A stretch of 64,000 nucleotides of DNA from Blautia sp. SC05B48 (GTDB taxonomy: Bacteria; Bacillota; Clostridia; Lachnospirales; Lachnospiraceae). A program made the position numbers and the translations under genes. Location: assembly GCF_005848555.1 (NCBI RefSeq), contig NZ_CP040518.1, positions 2,107,001-2,171,000 of the forward strand, in the 5' to 3' direction. Shown piece after piece: positions 17,292 through 25,925 of this stretch. The notes under the pieces were generated by a model. That model was given only the letters and a program-made list of their open reading frames with translations. It made no database searches and was not told the DNA's origin. Position 1 is the first letter of the stretch; every line of letters begins with the position of its first letter.

Positions 17292-17997
17292 CTTTTCTCT
17301 TGTAAGCAAGATCATGATCGAGGTTGGCGTGCTGGCAGTTTTACTGTTCAGCATCAACATGTTGTTTTATGCGCGGATCAACAACTCCATGCAGGAGATG
17401 GATGATGTGTATGCCAGCAATGCCCAGATCACAGAGCTTGGGCAGGTTTTTGACGATGTGCAGGACAGTATGTACCAGTATCTGAAGTTAAAAAACTCTC
17501 AGGCACTGATGGATTATTATCAGAATGAGGCGAAATACAGGCAGGAGCTGGAGAAGTTAAATGAACGGAATATTGATGATTCCGTAAAACTTCTGGAGAA
17601 GAAGATACGTAAGATGTCGGAATCATATCTTTCCTGTACCGCAGGAACTGTAGCTGCCAAGAGAGGCAGGAATGTGGAGAAATATAAGCAGGAATATGAT
17701 GAAAGTCTGGAGCTTTACAGTTATATCCAGAGTTCTATGGATGAGCTGAACAAGCAGCTTTTTAAAGAAAATTCCCAGACTTATGCAGCTCTCCGGGCGG
17801 TTATGAGATATCTGGAGATCAGTAATATGATGATCATGCTTCTGGTGGTGATCTGTGGAATGTTCCTTCTGATCATGGCAACAAGGGAGATGTTCCTGCC
17901 GCTGACTAATATGGCAGAAACTGCACAGCTGGTAGGTCAGGGGAATTTTAATGTAAAGATGCCCCAGCAGATTCCAGGGATGAGCTTGGAACGGTAA
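17269..17997 (+). CDS. Sensor histidine kinase, N-terminal sensor half (gene frameshifted)
   Basis: Amino half of a LytS/YesM-type kinase: TM helix (about 20-36), a helical extracellular sensor rich in coiled-coil heptads, a second TM (about 190-208, MIMLLVVICGMFLLIM) and the first part of HAMP (FLPLTNMAETAQLVGQGNFNVKMP). The frame ends early at a TAA at 17995. One base appears to be missing in the GGG run at 17977-17979; restoring it joins this frame to the next one as PGDELGTVTRAFNTMVDNL, a normal HAMP continuation. As written the sensor cannot signal. This could be a real mutation, a strain-level switch or a base-calling error. Confidence 0.8.
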   Translation: MKKIRWSDFSLVSKIMIEVGVLAVLLFSINMLFYARINNSMQEMDDVYASNAQITELGQVFDDVQDSMYQYLKLKNSQALMDYYQNEAKYRQELEKLNERNIDDSVKLLEKKIRKMSESYLSCTAGTVAAKRGRNVEKYKQEYDESLELYSYIQSSMDELNKQLFKENSQTYAALRAVMRYLEISNMMIMLLVVICGMFLLIMATREMFLPLTNMAETAQLVGQGNFNVKMPQQIPGMSLER

Positions 17998-18014
17998 CAA
18001 GAGCCTTTAATACC

Positions 18015-18776
18015 ATGGTGGATAATCTTGGTCTTTACATTGCCAGGACAAAGGCCAGCATGGAAAAAGAACAGCAGATGATAGAGAGGGAGCTTTTGAT
18101 GGAAACACATCTCAAGGAGGCACAGCTTAAGTATCTCCAGTCTCAGATCAACCCGCATTTCCTTTTTAATTCCCTGAATGCAGGAGTACAGCTTGCAATG
18201 ATGGAGGATGCAGAAAAAACCAGTATCTTTGTGGAAAAGATGGCAGATTTTTTTCGCTACAATGTAAAGAAGGGTGAGGAAGATGCCACACTGGAGGAAG
18301 AACTGGAGGCTGTGGACAATTACATTTATATTCTGAATGTACGGTTTGCCGGGGACATCCATTTTTCAAAAAAAGTGGAATGTGATGTGGAAAATGTACG
18401 TGTTCCCAGTATGATCCTGCAGCCGGTTGTGGAAAACGCAGTCAATCATGGAATCCGGAATATAGATTGGGAAGGACATATTGATCTCAGTGTGGAGAAA
18501 TGGAACGACCATATTGAGATCAGTGTTCGGGATAACGGACTGGGCATGACCGGAGAACAGATACAAAGAGTACTGTCAAAAAAAGTCCACAGCAGTTCAG
18601 GCGAGGGTGATTCCACGGGAATCGGAATGAATAATGTGATCAGCCGTCTGGAACTGTATTATGAGCGGGACGGATTAATGGAAATATACAGTGAAGGTGA
18701 AGGAATGGGAACAGAGGTAGTGATCAATATTCCTCTGGAGAGGAGCGAAAAAAATGTACAGAATCCTGATTGCTGA
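18015..18776 (+). CDS. Sensor histidine kinase, C-terminal catalytic half (gene frameshifted)
   Basis: Carboxyl half of the broken kinase. A coiled-coil linker leads to the His_kinase motif LQSQINPHFLFNSLN (phospho-accepting His), then an HATPase_c domain with N-box VVENAVNHGI, DNGLGMTG and GIGMNNVISRLELYY. The coding frame really begins at 17979, upstream of the ATG at 18015, where GAT GAG CTT GGA continues the HAMP of the previous fragment. It overlaps the YesN gene by 23 bases, as intact sensor/regulator pairs often do. If translated alone it would be a soluble kinase module without its sensor. Confidence 0.8.
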   Translation: MVDNLGLYIARTKASMEKEQQMIERELLMETHLKEAQLKYLQSQINPHFLFNSLNAGVQLAMMEDAEKTSIFVEKMADFFRYNVKKGEEDATLEEELEAVDNYIYILNVRFAGDIHFSKKVECDVENVRVPSMILQPVVENAVNHGIRNIDWEGHIDLSVEKWNDHIEISVRDNGLGMTGEQIQRVLSKKVHSSSGEGDSTGIGMNNVISRLELYYERDGLMEIYSEGEGMGTEVVINIPLERSEKNVQNPDC

Positions 18777-20352
18777 TGATGAGGGGATCATGCTGGAATC
18801 CCTGAAAAATATTATAAGTTCCAACTATGGAAATGAATGTGAGATCCATACAGCCAAGACAGGCCGTGTGGTTGTGGAGGAGGCGGAGAAATATCCGCCG
18901 GATATCTGCTTTATGGACATTCAGATGCCGGGCTTAAGTGGGATCCAGGCAATCCGGGAAATTCAGAAATTTAACAGATCTGTGGTCTTTGTGATCATTA
19001 CAGCCTATGATAAATTTAATTATGCCAAGGAAGCGGTAAATCTTGGAGTTATGGAATTTCTTACCAAGCCGGTAAACAAAAAGGTGATTCTGGAAATATG
19101 CTCCAAAGCTATGGAAAAGGTAGATTCCACAAGACAGAAGCGAAGCGATGATCTCCGTATCCGTGAAAAGCTGGAGACAGTTGTACCCATGATCGAGAGC
19201 GGATATATCAATAATATTCTTCTGCAGGATGATTTTCAGACATATCAGGATAATTACAGGGAGCTTCTGGATATCCGGGAAGAATATGGATATATGATCG
19301 TGGCTGAATTCGGGGATTCCACAGAAAATGGCGTTCTTACCAATGCGGTGGGGGCCAGTGTGAAGGCAAACAAATTTTATTCCACATTCCGGGAAATCGC
19401 TCAGGGATTTTTTGAATGTCTGGTAGGACCCATTATGGGAAACCGTATTGTACTGCTTGTTCCGCACCGTAATTCCAGGGAGTCCTATGAGGAACGTGTG
19501 GAGGTTGTAACAAGAACCAGAAACATGGTACATAAGCTGGAAAGCAGGATCGACAGTAAATTTCGCTGTGGTATCGGCCGGGTGAAGGAGATGGGAAGCA
19601 CCATGAAAGAATCCTTCAAGGAGGCTATGATCGCACTTCGGGAAAGCACCAGCCATGTGATACATATTGAGGATGTTCCGGCTGCACAGAAATATGACGG
19701 CGAATATCCAAGAGATCTGGAACGTCGCTATGAAAAGCGGGTGATGGATAAGGATGTGGCAGGAGCTTTAAGCTGTGCCGAGGAATTTATCAGGTGGATG
19801 GAGAAGCAGCCGGGAGTAGATCTGGAGGACATGCGCATCAAGATCCTGGAGCTTGTGATGGGAGTGGAAAAAAAGGCCTTTTTTGCAGGTACCGTGAAAT
19901 ATGCGATCAGCTGCCGCAGAAATTATATTCATGAGATCCAGGAATATACAGATATAGAAGGAATGAAAAAATGGTTCCTGGGCAAAACATCAGAAATCTG
20001 CAGTAACATGGAAATTGCAAGGGAAAAAGAAGCGGTTTCTATTATCGAAAAAGCAAAGTCCTATATTCGGGACAATTACAAAAAAGATATTTCACTGGAT
20101 GAGGTGTCACGGGAGGTGGATATCAGCCCTTATTATTTCAGCAAGCTTTTTAAGCAGGAGACCGGAGGAAATTTTATCGAGTATCTTACAGAAGTGCGGC
20201 TTCGGAATGCAAGAGAACTTCTCAAGGATTCAGGGCTTTCCATCAAGGAGATCTGTGCGGAATCCGGATACAGCGACCCCAATTATTTCAGCAGGATATT
20301 CAAAAAATACGAAGGCGTGACACCAAGTGAATTCAGAGAGAGGTTGAGGTAG
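18754..20352 (+). CDS. YesN-type response regulator with AraC output domain
   Basis: 532 residues. The receiver domain lies at about 1-125 (ILIADDEG acidic pocket, phospho-acceptor in CFMDIQMPG, T/S in FVIITAYD, K in FLTKPVNK). A helical middle region follows, and the C-terminus has two AraC helix-turn-helix motifs (ISLDEVSREVDISPYYFSKLFKQ, then IKEICAESGYSDPNYFSRIFKK). It partners the frameshifted LytS-type kinase. By analogy with the clostridial XylFII-LytS-YesN system it should activate the downstream transporter genes when sugar is present. The start overlaps the kinase end, and GGAGAGGAG is the ribosome binding site. Confidence 0.9.
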   Translation: MYRILIADDEGIMLESLKNIISSNYGNECEIHTAKTGRVVVEEAEKYPPDICFMDIQMPGLSGIQAIREIQKFNRSVVFVIITAYDKFNYAKEAVNLGVMEFLTKPVNKKVILEICSKAMEKVDSTRQKRSDDLRIREKLETVVPMIESGYINNILLQDDFQTYQDNYRELLDIREEYGYMIVAEFGDSTENGVLTNAVGASVKANKFYSTFREIAQGFFECLVGPIMGNRIVLLVPHRNSRESYEERVEVVTRTRNMVHKLESRIDSKFRCGIGRVKEMGSTMKESFKEAMIALRESTSHVIHIEDVPAAQKYDGEYPRDLERRYEKRVMDKDVAGALSCAEEFIRWMEKQPGVDLEDMRIKILELVMGVEKKAFFAGTVKYAISCRRNYIHEIQEYTDIEGMKKWFLGKTSEICSNMEIAREKEAVSIIEKAKSYIRDNYKKDISLDEVSREVDISPYYFSKLFKQETGGNFIEYLTEVRLRNARELLKDSGLSIKEICAESGYSDPNYFSRIFKKYEGVTPSEFRERLR

Positions 20353-20357
20353 ACAAT

Positions 20358-21437
20358 ATGAGCGGGGGGAAAATGATCAGGAAGCTGTTGATCTTGCTGT
20401 GTCTGTTGACATTGATGCTGAATGGCTGTGCTTCCGAAAAAACAAAGCAGACAGCTGCACAGGAAAACGATACAGAGGAAGACAGTGGTGAAAAGAAAAT
20501 TCAGATCGGTCTTACAGTGGATTCCTTTGTTATTGAGAGGTGGATTTGTGACAGGGATGCATTCGTGGCAACCGCAAGGGAATTGGGAGCGGAAGTGAAT
20601 GTTCAGGATGCGGGAGCAGATACAAAAGAGCAGATCAGCCAGATCGACTATTTTATCAAGAAGCATATGGATGTGATCGTGATCATTGCCAGAGACTGCA
20701 AGGCATTATCTGAGGCTGTGGAGCGTGCCCACAATGTAGGGATCAGGGTGATCTCCTATGACCGTATGGTAAATGATGCGGATACAGACATGTATATTTC
20801 CTTTGATAACCGGAAAGTCGGAGAGGTCATGGCACAGTCCATGATGGAAGCGATCCCTGATGGCGGAAAGATTTTTATGGTCCAGGGATCTGCTTCAGAT
20901 AACAATGTGGACATGGTAAAAGAGGGATTTGAAGACACTCTGAAAAACAGTGATCTGAAGGTGGTTTACGAAGCCAACTGTGAGGGCTGGGTCGCGGAGC
21001 TGGCAGCAGATTATGTGGAGGAGGCACTGGAAGAGTACCCCGATGTAAAGGGAATCATGTGTGGAAATGATGATATTGCCAGCCAGGTGATACAGGTTCT
21101 TGCGGAAAACCAGCTTGCCGGACAGGTGATCGTGGTAGGCCAGGATGGTGATCTGGCTGCATGTCAGCGTATTGTAGAAGGAACCCAGTACATGACAGCA
21201 TTTAAATCTATCGAAGATCTGGCATGCCAGGCAGCTGAATATGCGGTGAAGATGGCAGAAGAGGGAAAGCTTCCGTCAGATGTGACAGATACCATGAACG
21301 ATGGAAGCTACGATATCCCGGCGAAGGTGCTGGAACCGGTTGCCGTTACAAGGGATAATATTGATGAGGTGATCATTGACGGCGGTTTCCACAGAAGGGA
21401 TGAAGTATATCTCAATACAGATTATGATACAGAGTAA
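20358..21437 (+). CDS. Xylose-binding-like substrate-binding lipoprotein
   Basis: 359 residues with a lipoprotein signal (LLILLCLLTLMLNGC, lipobox LNGC) and an acidic linker, then a periplasmic-binding-protein fold of the XylF branch (IGLTVDSFVIERWICDRDAF; VIIARDCKALSEAVERAH; SYDRMVNDADTDMYISFDN; GIMCGNDDIASQVIQVL). It is anchored outside the membrane. It begins only 5 bases after the yesN stop, so it belongs to the regulatory operon and not to the transporter operon, which is set off by a hairpin at 21559-21589. It may serve as a second binding protein for the MmsAB transporter or as another sensor input. ATG 20373 is an alternative start. Confidence 0.82.
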   Translation: MSGGKMIRKLLILLCLLTLMLNGCASEKTKQTAAQENDTEEDSGEKKIQIGLTVDSFVIERWICDRDAFVATARELGAEVNVQDAGADTKEQISQIDYFIKKHMDVIVIIARDCKALSEAVERAHNVGIRVISYDRMVNDADTDMYISFDNRKVGEVMAQSMMEAIPDGGKIFMVQGSASDNNVDMVKEGFEDTLKNSDLKVVYEANCEGWVAELAADYVEEALEEYPDVKGIMCGNDDIASQVIQVLAENQLAGQVIVVGQDGDLAACQRIVEGTQYMTAFKSIEDLACQAAEYAVKMAEEGKLPSDVTDTMNDGSYDIPAKVLEPVAVTRDNIDEVIIDGGFHRRDEVYLNTDYDTE

Positions 21438-21558
21438 TGCAGAACAGATTGCATACCGGCATATATGTGGTGGTGAAATTCTGCAAGTAATGTGGCAGTG
21501 TAGCCATATGTGCAATAATACACAATTATGACAAAAATCAATAGCAGATTTTTGGTGC

Positions 21559-21589
21559 AAAAATGTCTTGCCTGATGCAGGGCATTTTT
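21559..21589 (+). terminator. Hairpin terminator between the sensor operon and chvE
   Basis: AAAAATG (21559-21565) pairs with CATTTTT (21583-21589) around an inner GCCT/AGGG stem, with T-rich sequence after. A TATAGT -10-like box stands at 21644-21649 in front of chvE without a matching -35, consistent with a promoter that needs the YesN activator. Confidence 0.5.
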
Positions 21590-21706
21590 CTTTTGCAAAA
21601 AAATGTCTCTGTCATTGCCAACTATGTCCAGACAGTCCTGTGCTATAGTAACATCATCGAAGGAAACGTGATTCAAAAAACAAATAATGAAACGGAGGAT
21701 TTTACA

Positions 21707-22774
21707 ATGAAAAGAAAAATGGTATCTGCACTTCTTTGCGCAACAATGGTAGCTGGTATGGTGGTAGTTCCGACAGCAACAGCACAGGCAGCAGACAAGA
21801 AACTGATCGGTGTTACCATGCCGACCAAGGATCTCCAGAGATGGAACCAGGATGGCGAGAACATGAAGAAAGAGCTGGAGGCAGCAGGATATGAGGTAGA
21901 CCTTCAGTATGCATCCAACGATGTAAGCACACAGGTTTCCCAGCTTGAGAACCAGGTAGCAAACGGATGTGACCTTCTGGTTGTGGCATCCATCGACGGA
22001 AGCAGCCTTGGCGAGCCACTGAAACAGGCCAAAGAAAAAGGAATTCCGGTTATCTCCTATGACCGTCTTCTTATGAATTCTGATGCAGTTTCCTATTATG
22101 CAACATTTGATAACTACAAAGTAGGTCAGAAACAGGGCGAGTACCTGGTAGACGCACTGGATCTTGATAATCAGGATGGACCGTTTAACATCGAGCTGTT
22201 CACAGGAGATCCTGGTGATAACAACTGTAACTTCTTCTTCGGTGGTGCAATGGATGTTCTCCAGAAATACATCGATGACGGTAAGCTGGTAGTAAAATCC
22301 GGACAGACAGAGTTCGAGCAGGTTGCTACCGCAAACTGGGATAGTGCAAAAGCACAGGACAGAATGGATACCATCATCGCAGGTAACTACTCTGACGGAA
22401 CAAATCTTGACGCAGTTCTCTGCTCCAATGATTCCACGGCACTTGGTGTTGAGAATGCACTGGCAGCTTCCTACACAGGAGAATATCCGATCATCACCGG
22501 TCAGGACTGTGATACACCGAACGTTAAGAACCTTGTAGCTGGAAAACAGGCAATGTCTGTATTTAAAGATACAAGAGCTCTTGCTTCCGCAGTAGTAAAA
22601 ATGGTTGACTCCATTATGAAAGGTGAGGAGCCGGAAGTTAATGATACCAAGTCCTATGACAATGGAACCGGTGTCATCCCGACATACCTTTGCGATCCGG
22701 TTGTTGTTACAACAGATAACTACAAAGAGATCCTGATCGACTCCGGATACTACACAGAGGATCAGATCAAATAA
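21707..22774 (+). CDS. chvE: Multiple-sugar ABC transporter substrate-binding protein (ChvE-like)
   Basis: 355 residues. A Sec signal (VSALLCATMVAGMVVVPTATAQA, cleavage near AQA-ADKK) precedes a ChvE/XylF-type binding domain: IGVTMPTKDLQRWNQDGENM, SYDRLLMNSDAVSYYATFDNYKVG, ELFTGDPGDNN and the C-terminal GVIPTYLCDPVVVTTDNYKE. ChvE relatives bind xylose, arabinose, galactose or glucose. ATG 21707 is preceded by CGGAGGATTTTAC; an upstream in-frame ATG at 21563 lies inside the preceding terminator. The ATPase gene follows after a perfect 11-bp hairpin, so the binding protein is likely made in excess. Confidence 0.92.
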   Translation: MKRKMVSALLCATMVAGMVVVPTATAQAADKKLIGVTMPTKDLQRWNQDGENMKKELEAAGYEVDLQYASNDVSTQVSQLENQVANGCDLLVVASIDGSSLGEPLKQAKEKGIPVISYDRLLMNSDAVSYYATFDNYKVGQKQGEYLVDALDLDNQDGPFNIELFTGDPGDNNCNFFFGGAMDVLQKYIDDGKLVVKSGQTEFEQVATANWDSAKAQDRMDTIIAGNYSDGTNLDAVLCSNDSTALGVENALAASYTGEYPIITGQDCDTPNVKNLVAGKQAMSVFKDTRALASAVVKMVDSIMKGEEPEVNDTKSYDNGTGVIPTYLCDPVVVTTDNYKEILIDSGYYTEDQIK

Positions 22775-22802
22775 TCAGAATTTTTAAGAAAGAAATTTAT
22801 CA

Positions 22803-22833
22803 CATGCAGGCGGGGAATATAACCGCCTGCATG
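22803..22833 (+). repeat. Intercistronic stem-loop between chvE and mmsA
   Basis: CATGCAGGCGG (22803-22813) pairs perfectly with CCGCCTGCATG (22823-22833). No U-tract follows. Such hairpins between binding-protein and ATPase genes commonly stabilise the upstream message or partly stop transcription. Confidence 0.6.
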
Positions 22834-22859
22834 AACAGTGGAAAGGGAGGGAAATTGAG

Positions 22860-24398
22860 TTGGCTAAGATACTTCTGGAAATGAAAAATATCACCAAAAC
22901 TTTCCCAGGTGTAAAGGCACTGGATAATGTTAATCTCCAGGTCGAGGAAGGCGAGATCCACGCACTGGTAGGTGAAAACGGTGCCGGTAAATCTACATTG
23001 ATGAATGTATTAAGTGGTATTTATCCGTACGGTTCGTATGAAGGAAATATTATTTATGATGGTGAGATCTGTAAGTTTAACACTATCAAAGACAGTGAAC
23101 ATAAAGGAATTGTAATCATCCACCAGGAACTTGCTCTGATCCCGTACATGACCATCGGGGAGAACATGTATCTGGGTAATGAAAGAGGCAAAAGCTTTTC
23201 CATCAACTGGAATGAAACTTATGGAGAAGCAGATAAATATTTGAAAATAGTAGGACTGGAGGAATCCTCCAGAACTTTGATCAAGGATATTGGTGTAGGT
23301 AAGCAGCAGTTGGTTGAGATCGCAAAGGCACTTGCAAAGAATGCAAAGCTGCTCATTCTGGATGAGCCTACCGCATCACTGAATGAAGATGACTCCAAAG
23401 CTCTTCTGGATCTTCTTCTGAAATTCAAGAAGCAGGGAATGACCTCTATCATCATTTCCCATAAATTAAATGAAATCTCCTATGTAGCAGATAAGATCAC
23501 AGTTATCCGAGATGGATCTACCATTGAAACACTGGATAAAAAGAAAGACGATTTTTCTGAGCAGAGGATCATTCAGGGAATGGTTGGACGTGAGATGACA
23601 GATCGGTTCCCGAAACGTCCAAATGTAAAGATCGGCGATGTTTCCATGGAGATTAAAAACTGGAATGTTTATCATCCGCTGTATACAGAACGTAAGGTGG
23701 TAAATAACGTATCCTTTAAAGTACATAAAGGAGAGGTTGTCGGTATTTCAGGACTGATGGGAGCAGGACGTACAGAACTGGCTATGAGTATTTTTGGCAA
23801 GAGCTATGGAACTAAAATTTCTGGACAGGTGTTCATGAACGGAAAAGAAGTGAAGCTGAATACAGTTCAGGAAGCCATCGACAACAAGCTTGCTTATGTT
23901 ACAGAGGATCGAAAAGGAAACGGGCTGATCCTTTCCAAGTCCATAAAGATGAACACTACGCTTGCAAACATGTCTGGTATCAGTAATGGAAAAGTGATCG
24001 ATACGGATAAAGAATACGCAGTTGCTGAGGAATACAGGAAGAAACTGAAAACCAAGTGTCCGACAGTTGAGCAGAATGTCGGAAACCTGAGCGGTGGTAA
24101 TCAGCAGAAGGTCCTTCTTGCAAAATGGATGTTTGCAGAGCCGGATATTCTGATCTTGGATGAACCTACAAGAGGTATTGACGTAGGAGCCAAATATGAA
24201 ATCTACTGTATCATCAATGACCTGGTCGCAGCAGGAAAATCTGTGATCATGATCTCTTCTGAGCTTCCGGAAGTGCTTGGAATGTCAGACAGAATCTATA
24301 TCATGAACGAGGGCAGATTCGTAGGAGAGGTAAGTGGTGAGGAAGCTACATCTGAGCTGATCATGTCCAGGATCGTGAAGTCAGGTAAAGGAGAGTAA
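22860..24398 (+). CDS. mmsA: Multiple-sugar ABC transporter ATP-binding protein (MmsA/GguA)
   Basis: Duplicated-NBD ATPase of a pentose/hexose importer, 512 residues. NBD1 has Walker [10 protein letters not shown], signature region [14 protein letters not shown] and Walker [15 protein letters not shown]2 has the altered Walker [10 protein letters not shown], signature NLSGGNQQK and Walker [15 protein letters not shown]. This pairing of one normal and one degenerate P-loop is standard for the RbsA/XylG/MglA class. The start codon is TTG at 22860, placed by GGGAGGG at 22844-22850. The permease gene starts 4 bases after the stop. Confidence 0.94.
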   Translation: MAKILLEMKNITKTFPGVKALDNVNLQVEEGEIHALVGENGAGKSTLMNVLSGIYPYGSYEGNIIYDGEICKFNTIKDSEHKGIVIIHQELALIPYMTIGENMYLGNERGKSFSINWNETYGEADKYLKIVGLEESSRTLIKDIGVGKQQLVEIAKALAKNAKLLILDEPTASLNEDDSKALLDLLLKFKKQGMTSIIISHKLNEISYVADKITVIRDGSTIETLDKKKDDFSEQRIIQGMVGREMTDRFPKRPNVKIGDVSMEIKNWNVYHPLYTERKVVNNVSFKVHKGEVVGISGLMGAGRTELAMSIFGKSYGTKISGQVFMNGKEVKLNTVQEAIDNKLAYVTEDRKGNGLILSKSIKMNTTLANMSGISNGKVIDTDKEYAVAEEYRKKLKTKCPTVEQNVGNLSGGNQQKVLLAKWMFAEPDILILDEPTRGIDVGAKYEIYCIINDLVAAGKSVIMISSELPEVLGMSDRIYIMNEGRFVGEVSGEEATSELIMSRIVKSGKGE

Positions 24399-24402
24399 GA
24401 AG

Positions 24403-25578
24403 ATGGAGAAAAAGATTAGTTTTTCAGAAATATTAAAAAAATATACCATGGTCATTGTTCTGGTATTTGTTGTGATCATGTTTTCTGTGAACACAAAGGG
24501 CGTTATGCTTCTTCCGCAGAATGTAAATAACCTGGTAGCCCAGAATGCATATGTATTTATTCTTGCAACCGGTATGCTGTTCTGTATTTTAACAGGTGGT
24601 AACATCGATCTGTCAGTTGGTTCTGTTGTATGCTTTGTTGCTGCTGTCGGTGGTAAGATGATGGTTCTCAACAGTATGAACCCGTATCTCACTATGATCG
24701 TGATGCTTCTTGTGGGTATTGCCATTGGTGCATGGCAGGGATTCTGGATCGCTTATGTACGAATTCCTCCATTTATTGTTACTCTGGCAGGTATGCTTGC
24801 TTTTCGTGGCCTTTCCAACGTAGTTCTGGAAGGACAGACCCTGGCCCCGATGCCGGATGCTTATCTGGCTCTGTTCAATAACTATATTCCGGACTTCCTT
24901 GGTGGAGGTGAAGGATTTAACAGAACATGTTTCGTAGTTGGCATTATTGTCTGCATCGTCTATGTTGCACTTGTTATGAAAAACCGTGCAGACCGTGCAA
25001 AAAAAGGCTACAGTGTTGAGTCTTTCGGTGGTGTTGCAGTGAAGATGGTTCTGATCTGTGTAGTTGTTCTTGCATTCATGTTCAGACTTGCTCAGTACAA
25101 AGGTATCCCGAATTCTCTTCTCTGGGTTGCAGTGATCATCGCGATCTATACATACATTGCTTCCAAGACTACAACAGGCCGTTATTTCTACGCAGTTGGT
25201 GGTAATGAGAAGGCAACAAAGCTTTCCGGTATTGATACGAACAAAGTTTATTTCCTTGCTTACTTGAACATGGGTCTTCTGGCTGCTATCGCAGGTATGG
25301 TGACAATGGCCAGATTGAATTCTTCCAACCCGCAGGCTGGTACAAACTTTGAGATGGATGCGATCGGTGCTTGTTTTATTGGTGGTGCTTCTGCTTATGG
25401 TGGTACCGGTACAGTTCCTGGTGTTATCATTGGTGCACTTCTGATGGGTGTTCTGAATCTTGGTATGAGTATCATGGGTATTGACCAGAATATCCAGAAG
25501 GTTGTTAAAGGTATGGTTCTTCTGGCAGCGGTTATCTTCGATGTTGTCAGCAAGAGAAAATCTTTTATCGTAAAATAA
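24403..25578 (+). CDS. mmsB: Multiple-sugar ABC transporter permease (MmsB/GguB)
   Basis: 391 residues with about ten hydrophobic segments, the length of the GguB/MmsB permeases (longer than RbsC). Recognisable motifs are GGNIDLSVGSVVCFVAA and IGGASAYGGTGTVPGVIIGALL near the C-terminus. It forms the channel with MmsA and receives sugar from ChvE. The last 203 coding bases and the terminator are repeated almost perfectly at 31200-31498, on the far side of the nhaC-iadA island; this copy is the intact one. Confidence 0.94.
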   Translation: MEKKISFSEILKKYTMVIVLVFVVIMFSVNTKGVMLLPQNVNNLVAQNAYVFILATGMLFCILTGGNIDLSVGSVVCFVAAVGGKMMVLNSMNPYLTMIVMLLVGIAIGAWQGFWIAYVRIPPFIVTLAGMLAFRGLSNVVLEGQTLAPMPDAYLALFNNYIPDFLGGGEGFNRTCFVVGIIVCIVYVALVMKNRADRAKKGYSVESFGGVAVKMVLICVVVLAFMFRLAQYKGIPNSLLWVAVIIAIYTYIASKTTTGRYFYAVGGNEKATKLSGIDTNKVYFLAYLNMGLLAAIAGMVTMARLNSSNPQAGTNFEMDAIGACFIGGASAYGGTGTVPGVIIGALLMGVLNLGMSIMGIDQNIQKVVKGMVLLAAVIFDVVSKRKSFIVK

Positions 25579-25674
25579 TAATAGTCAGCGAATCAGGACA
25601 GCAGGTTTTCGGAGTGATCCGGAACCTGCTGTTTTTGGGTGTATATACTGTTGTTTTATGTAAGGTTATTTTGT
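25376..25674 (+). repeat. 299-bp direct repeat, copy A (3' end of mmsB plus terminator)
   Basis: Matches 31200-31498 base for base except two substitutions that I could see (T/C within the LNLGMS codons and A/G at 25662). It contains the final 67 codons of mmsB, its terminator and some 40 bases beyond. The offset between copies is 5824 bases. Confidence 0.95.
25599..25636 (+). terminator. Rho-independent terminator of the chvE-mmsAB operon
   Basis: CAGCAGGTT (25599-25607) pairs with AACCTGCTG (25623-25631), with an inner CGG/CCG pair and TTTTT after. The same hairpin recurs at 31423-31460 in repeat copy B. Confidence 0.9.
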
Positions 25675-25711
25675 TACTGTTCACTGGTCAATGTCATTTA
25701 GTTAATTTTCA

Positions 25712-25747
25712 AGGTTAGATCTTATACATGAGGTCTAACCTCTTTTT
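25712..25747 (+). terminator. Second hairpin with U-tract past the mmsB repeat
   Basis: AGGTTAGA (25712-25719) pairs with TCTAACCT (25734-25741), followed by CTTTTTT. It lies outside the repeat, at the left margin of the island. Confidence 0.6.
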
Positions 25748-25791
25748 TAGTTTTTCCCTAAATAGGGGTTGACACTTCAACTCAAATGTGC

Positions 25792-25883
25792 GGCCGCTCT
25801 CACTACTGATTGGTTTTTAGAAGTAGTGAGAGCGGCCCTTGTAGTTAAAGAAGCATCTGCACGATGCAAATACAACTACAAGG
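25792..25883 (+). repeat. Two strong stem-loops before an interrupted short ORF
   Basis: First stem: GGCCGCTCTCACTACT (25792-25807) with its perfect 16-base complement (25822-25837). Second stem: CCTTGTAGTT (25837-25846) with AACTACAAGG (25874-25883), with an inner GCATC/GATGC. The second arm covers the AAGGAG box of an ATG at 25895 whose frame (MLQNQIKTIF) runs into the IS left end at 25926. This is probably the 5' region of an older mobile element. Confidence 0.6.
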
Positions 25884-25925
25884 AGATTTTTTTATGCTAC
25901 AAAACCAAATCAAAACCATATTTAA

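Noticed and set aside
17971..17985. Programmed -1 ribosomal frameshift joining the two kinase halves
   Set aside because: The reading frames would fit a -1 slip, but there is no X-XXY-YYZ slippery heptamer and no clear stimulatory stem directly downstream; a missing base is simpler.
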